DNA of 64,000 bases from Candidatus Gastranaerophilales bacterium (GTDB lineage: Bacteria > Cyanobacteriota > Vampirovibrionia > Gastranaerophilales > Gastranaerophilaceae), in the NCBI GenBank assembly GCA_944323395.1, contig CALUSI010000004.1, forward strand, positions 1 through 64,000. Direction: 5' to 3'. Positions 63,940-64,000 of the stretch are shown piece by piece; within the stretch, counting starts at the first letter, position 1; every line of letters starts with the position of its first letter. A program made the translations under genes and the position numbers. Under the pieces are notes generated by a model, which saw only the letters and a list, made by a program, of their open reading frames with translations, did no database searches and had not been told where the DNA came from.

Positions 63940-64000
63940 TTACTTTTGAATATCCTTTACGCTCAATGCAATTCTGTGTTCTTGTGGTGTGAATTTTTTA
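63940..64000 (-). CDS. 3' end of a gene, probably S1-domain protein (partial)
   Basis: Only the last 19 codons are visible, reading KKFTPQEHRIALSVKDIQK and then TAA. The ending RIALSVKDI resembles the last strand and helix of S1 RNA-binding domains, such as ribosomal protein S1. The rest of the gene is beyond the window, so the name is tentative. Confidence 0.45.
   Translation of the reverse strand, partial: KKFTPQEHRIALSVKDIQK

Overview
The window is about 64 kb of AT-rich bacterial DNA with dense, mostly housekeeping gene content and very short intergenic gaps. I see no insertion sequence, prophage or CRISPR array. The best clue to the organism is the ATP synthase cluster a-c-b'-b-delta-alpha-gamma. 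It has two different b-type subunits, and beta and epsilon are missing, as in the cyanobacterial atp1 operon. Outer-membrane or LPS functions (KdsA, an AsmA-like giant protein), an HydE-type hydrogenase maturase, a lone prepilin, many radical SAM proteins and the absence of photosynthesis genes fit a non-photosynthetic cyanobacterial relative, most likely a gut Melainabacterium (Vampirovibrionia, Gastranaerophilales). This assignment is inference from gene content; no marker tree was possible.

Layout. 1-7.3 kb: polA plus a small exported protein, convergent pyk-lpd, and a secreted HExxH protein. 7.3-10.8 kb (minus): a U32 peptidase-family protein, a Clp-N-only protein and a stand-alone LuxR-type HTH protein. 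10.8-21.8 kb (minus): a tightly packed likely operon glyA, wecA/tagO-like, def, fmt, aroH, a PurD-like protein, ylxR, infB, rbfA, truB, a DUF2993-like protein and a GerMN protein. It joins translation initiation, ribosome maturation and one-carbon/formyl supply. 22-25.4 kb (plus): a DnaJ-like chaperone with half a zinc finger, queE and ilvD. 25.6-27.1 kb (minus): hydE and a small membrane protein. 27.2-35.6 kb (plus): the ATP synthase operon and an AsmA-like protein. 35.6-38.2 kb (minus): a dicarboxylate/amino-acid symporter and a membrane-anchored beta-lactamase-fold serine hydrolase. 38.4-42.2 kb: a degenerate-motif GGDEF protein, two radical SAM proteins and a convergent GNAT protein. 42.3-48.8 kb (plus): grpE, dnaJ, a beta-propeller protein, an O-methyltransferase, nadK and recN. 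48.9-52.9 kb (plus): a D-2-hydroxyacid dehydrogenase, asd, dapA and a prepilin. 52.9-57.2 kb (minus): kdsA, a coiled-coil protein, a B12-binding radical SAM protein and an EF-hand-loop protein. 57.5-59.8 kb: an accessory metal/stress patch with csoR, a 39-residue metallothionein-like gene, hxlR, an MBL hydrolase and a SnoaL-like protein. 59.8-64 kb: a repeat-bearing intergenic region, tRNA-Asn, uvrA, a glycine-zipper protein and the 3' end of a probable S1-domain gene.

The most striking local system is at 57.5-58.1 kb. An unannotated ten-cysteine mini-metallothionein lies behind a near-consensus promoter (TTGACA-17-TATTAT). A 17-bp ATACCC...GGGTAT operator fills the promoter spacer, a second copy lies just downstream, and a gene for a CsoR-type repressor with the Cu(I) signature C-x24-H-x3-C is next door. 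Other points worth a second look are the ATPase-less triple Clp-N protein, the PurD-like protein that has lost catalytic motifs inside the translation operon, the radical SAM/GGDEF group, and intergenic repeats with exact 56/112-bp spacing.
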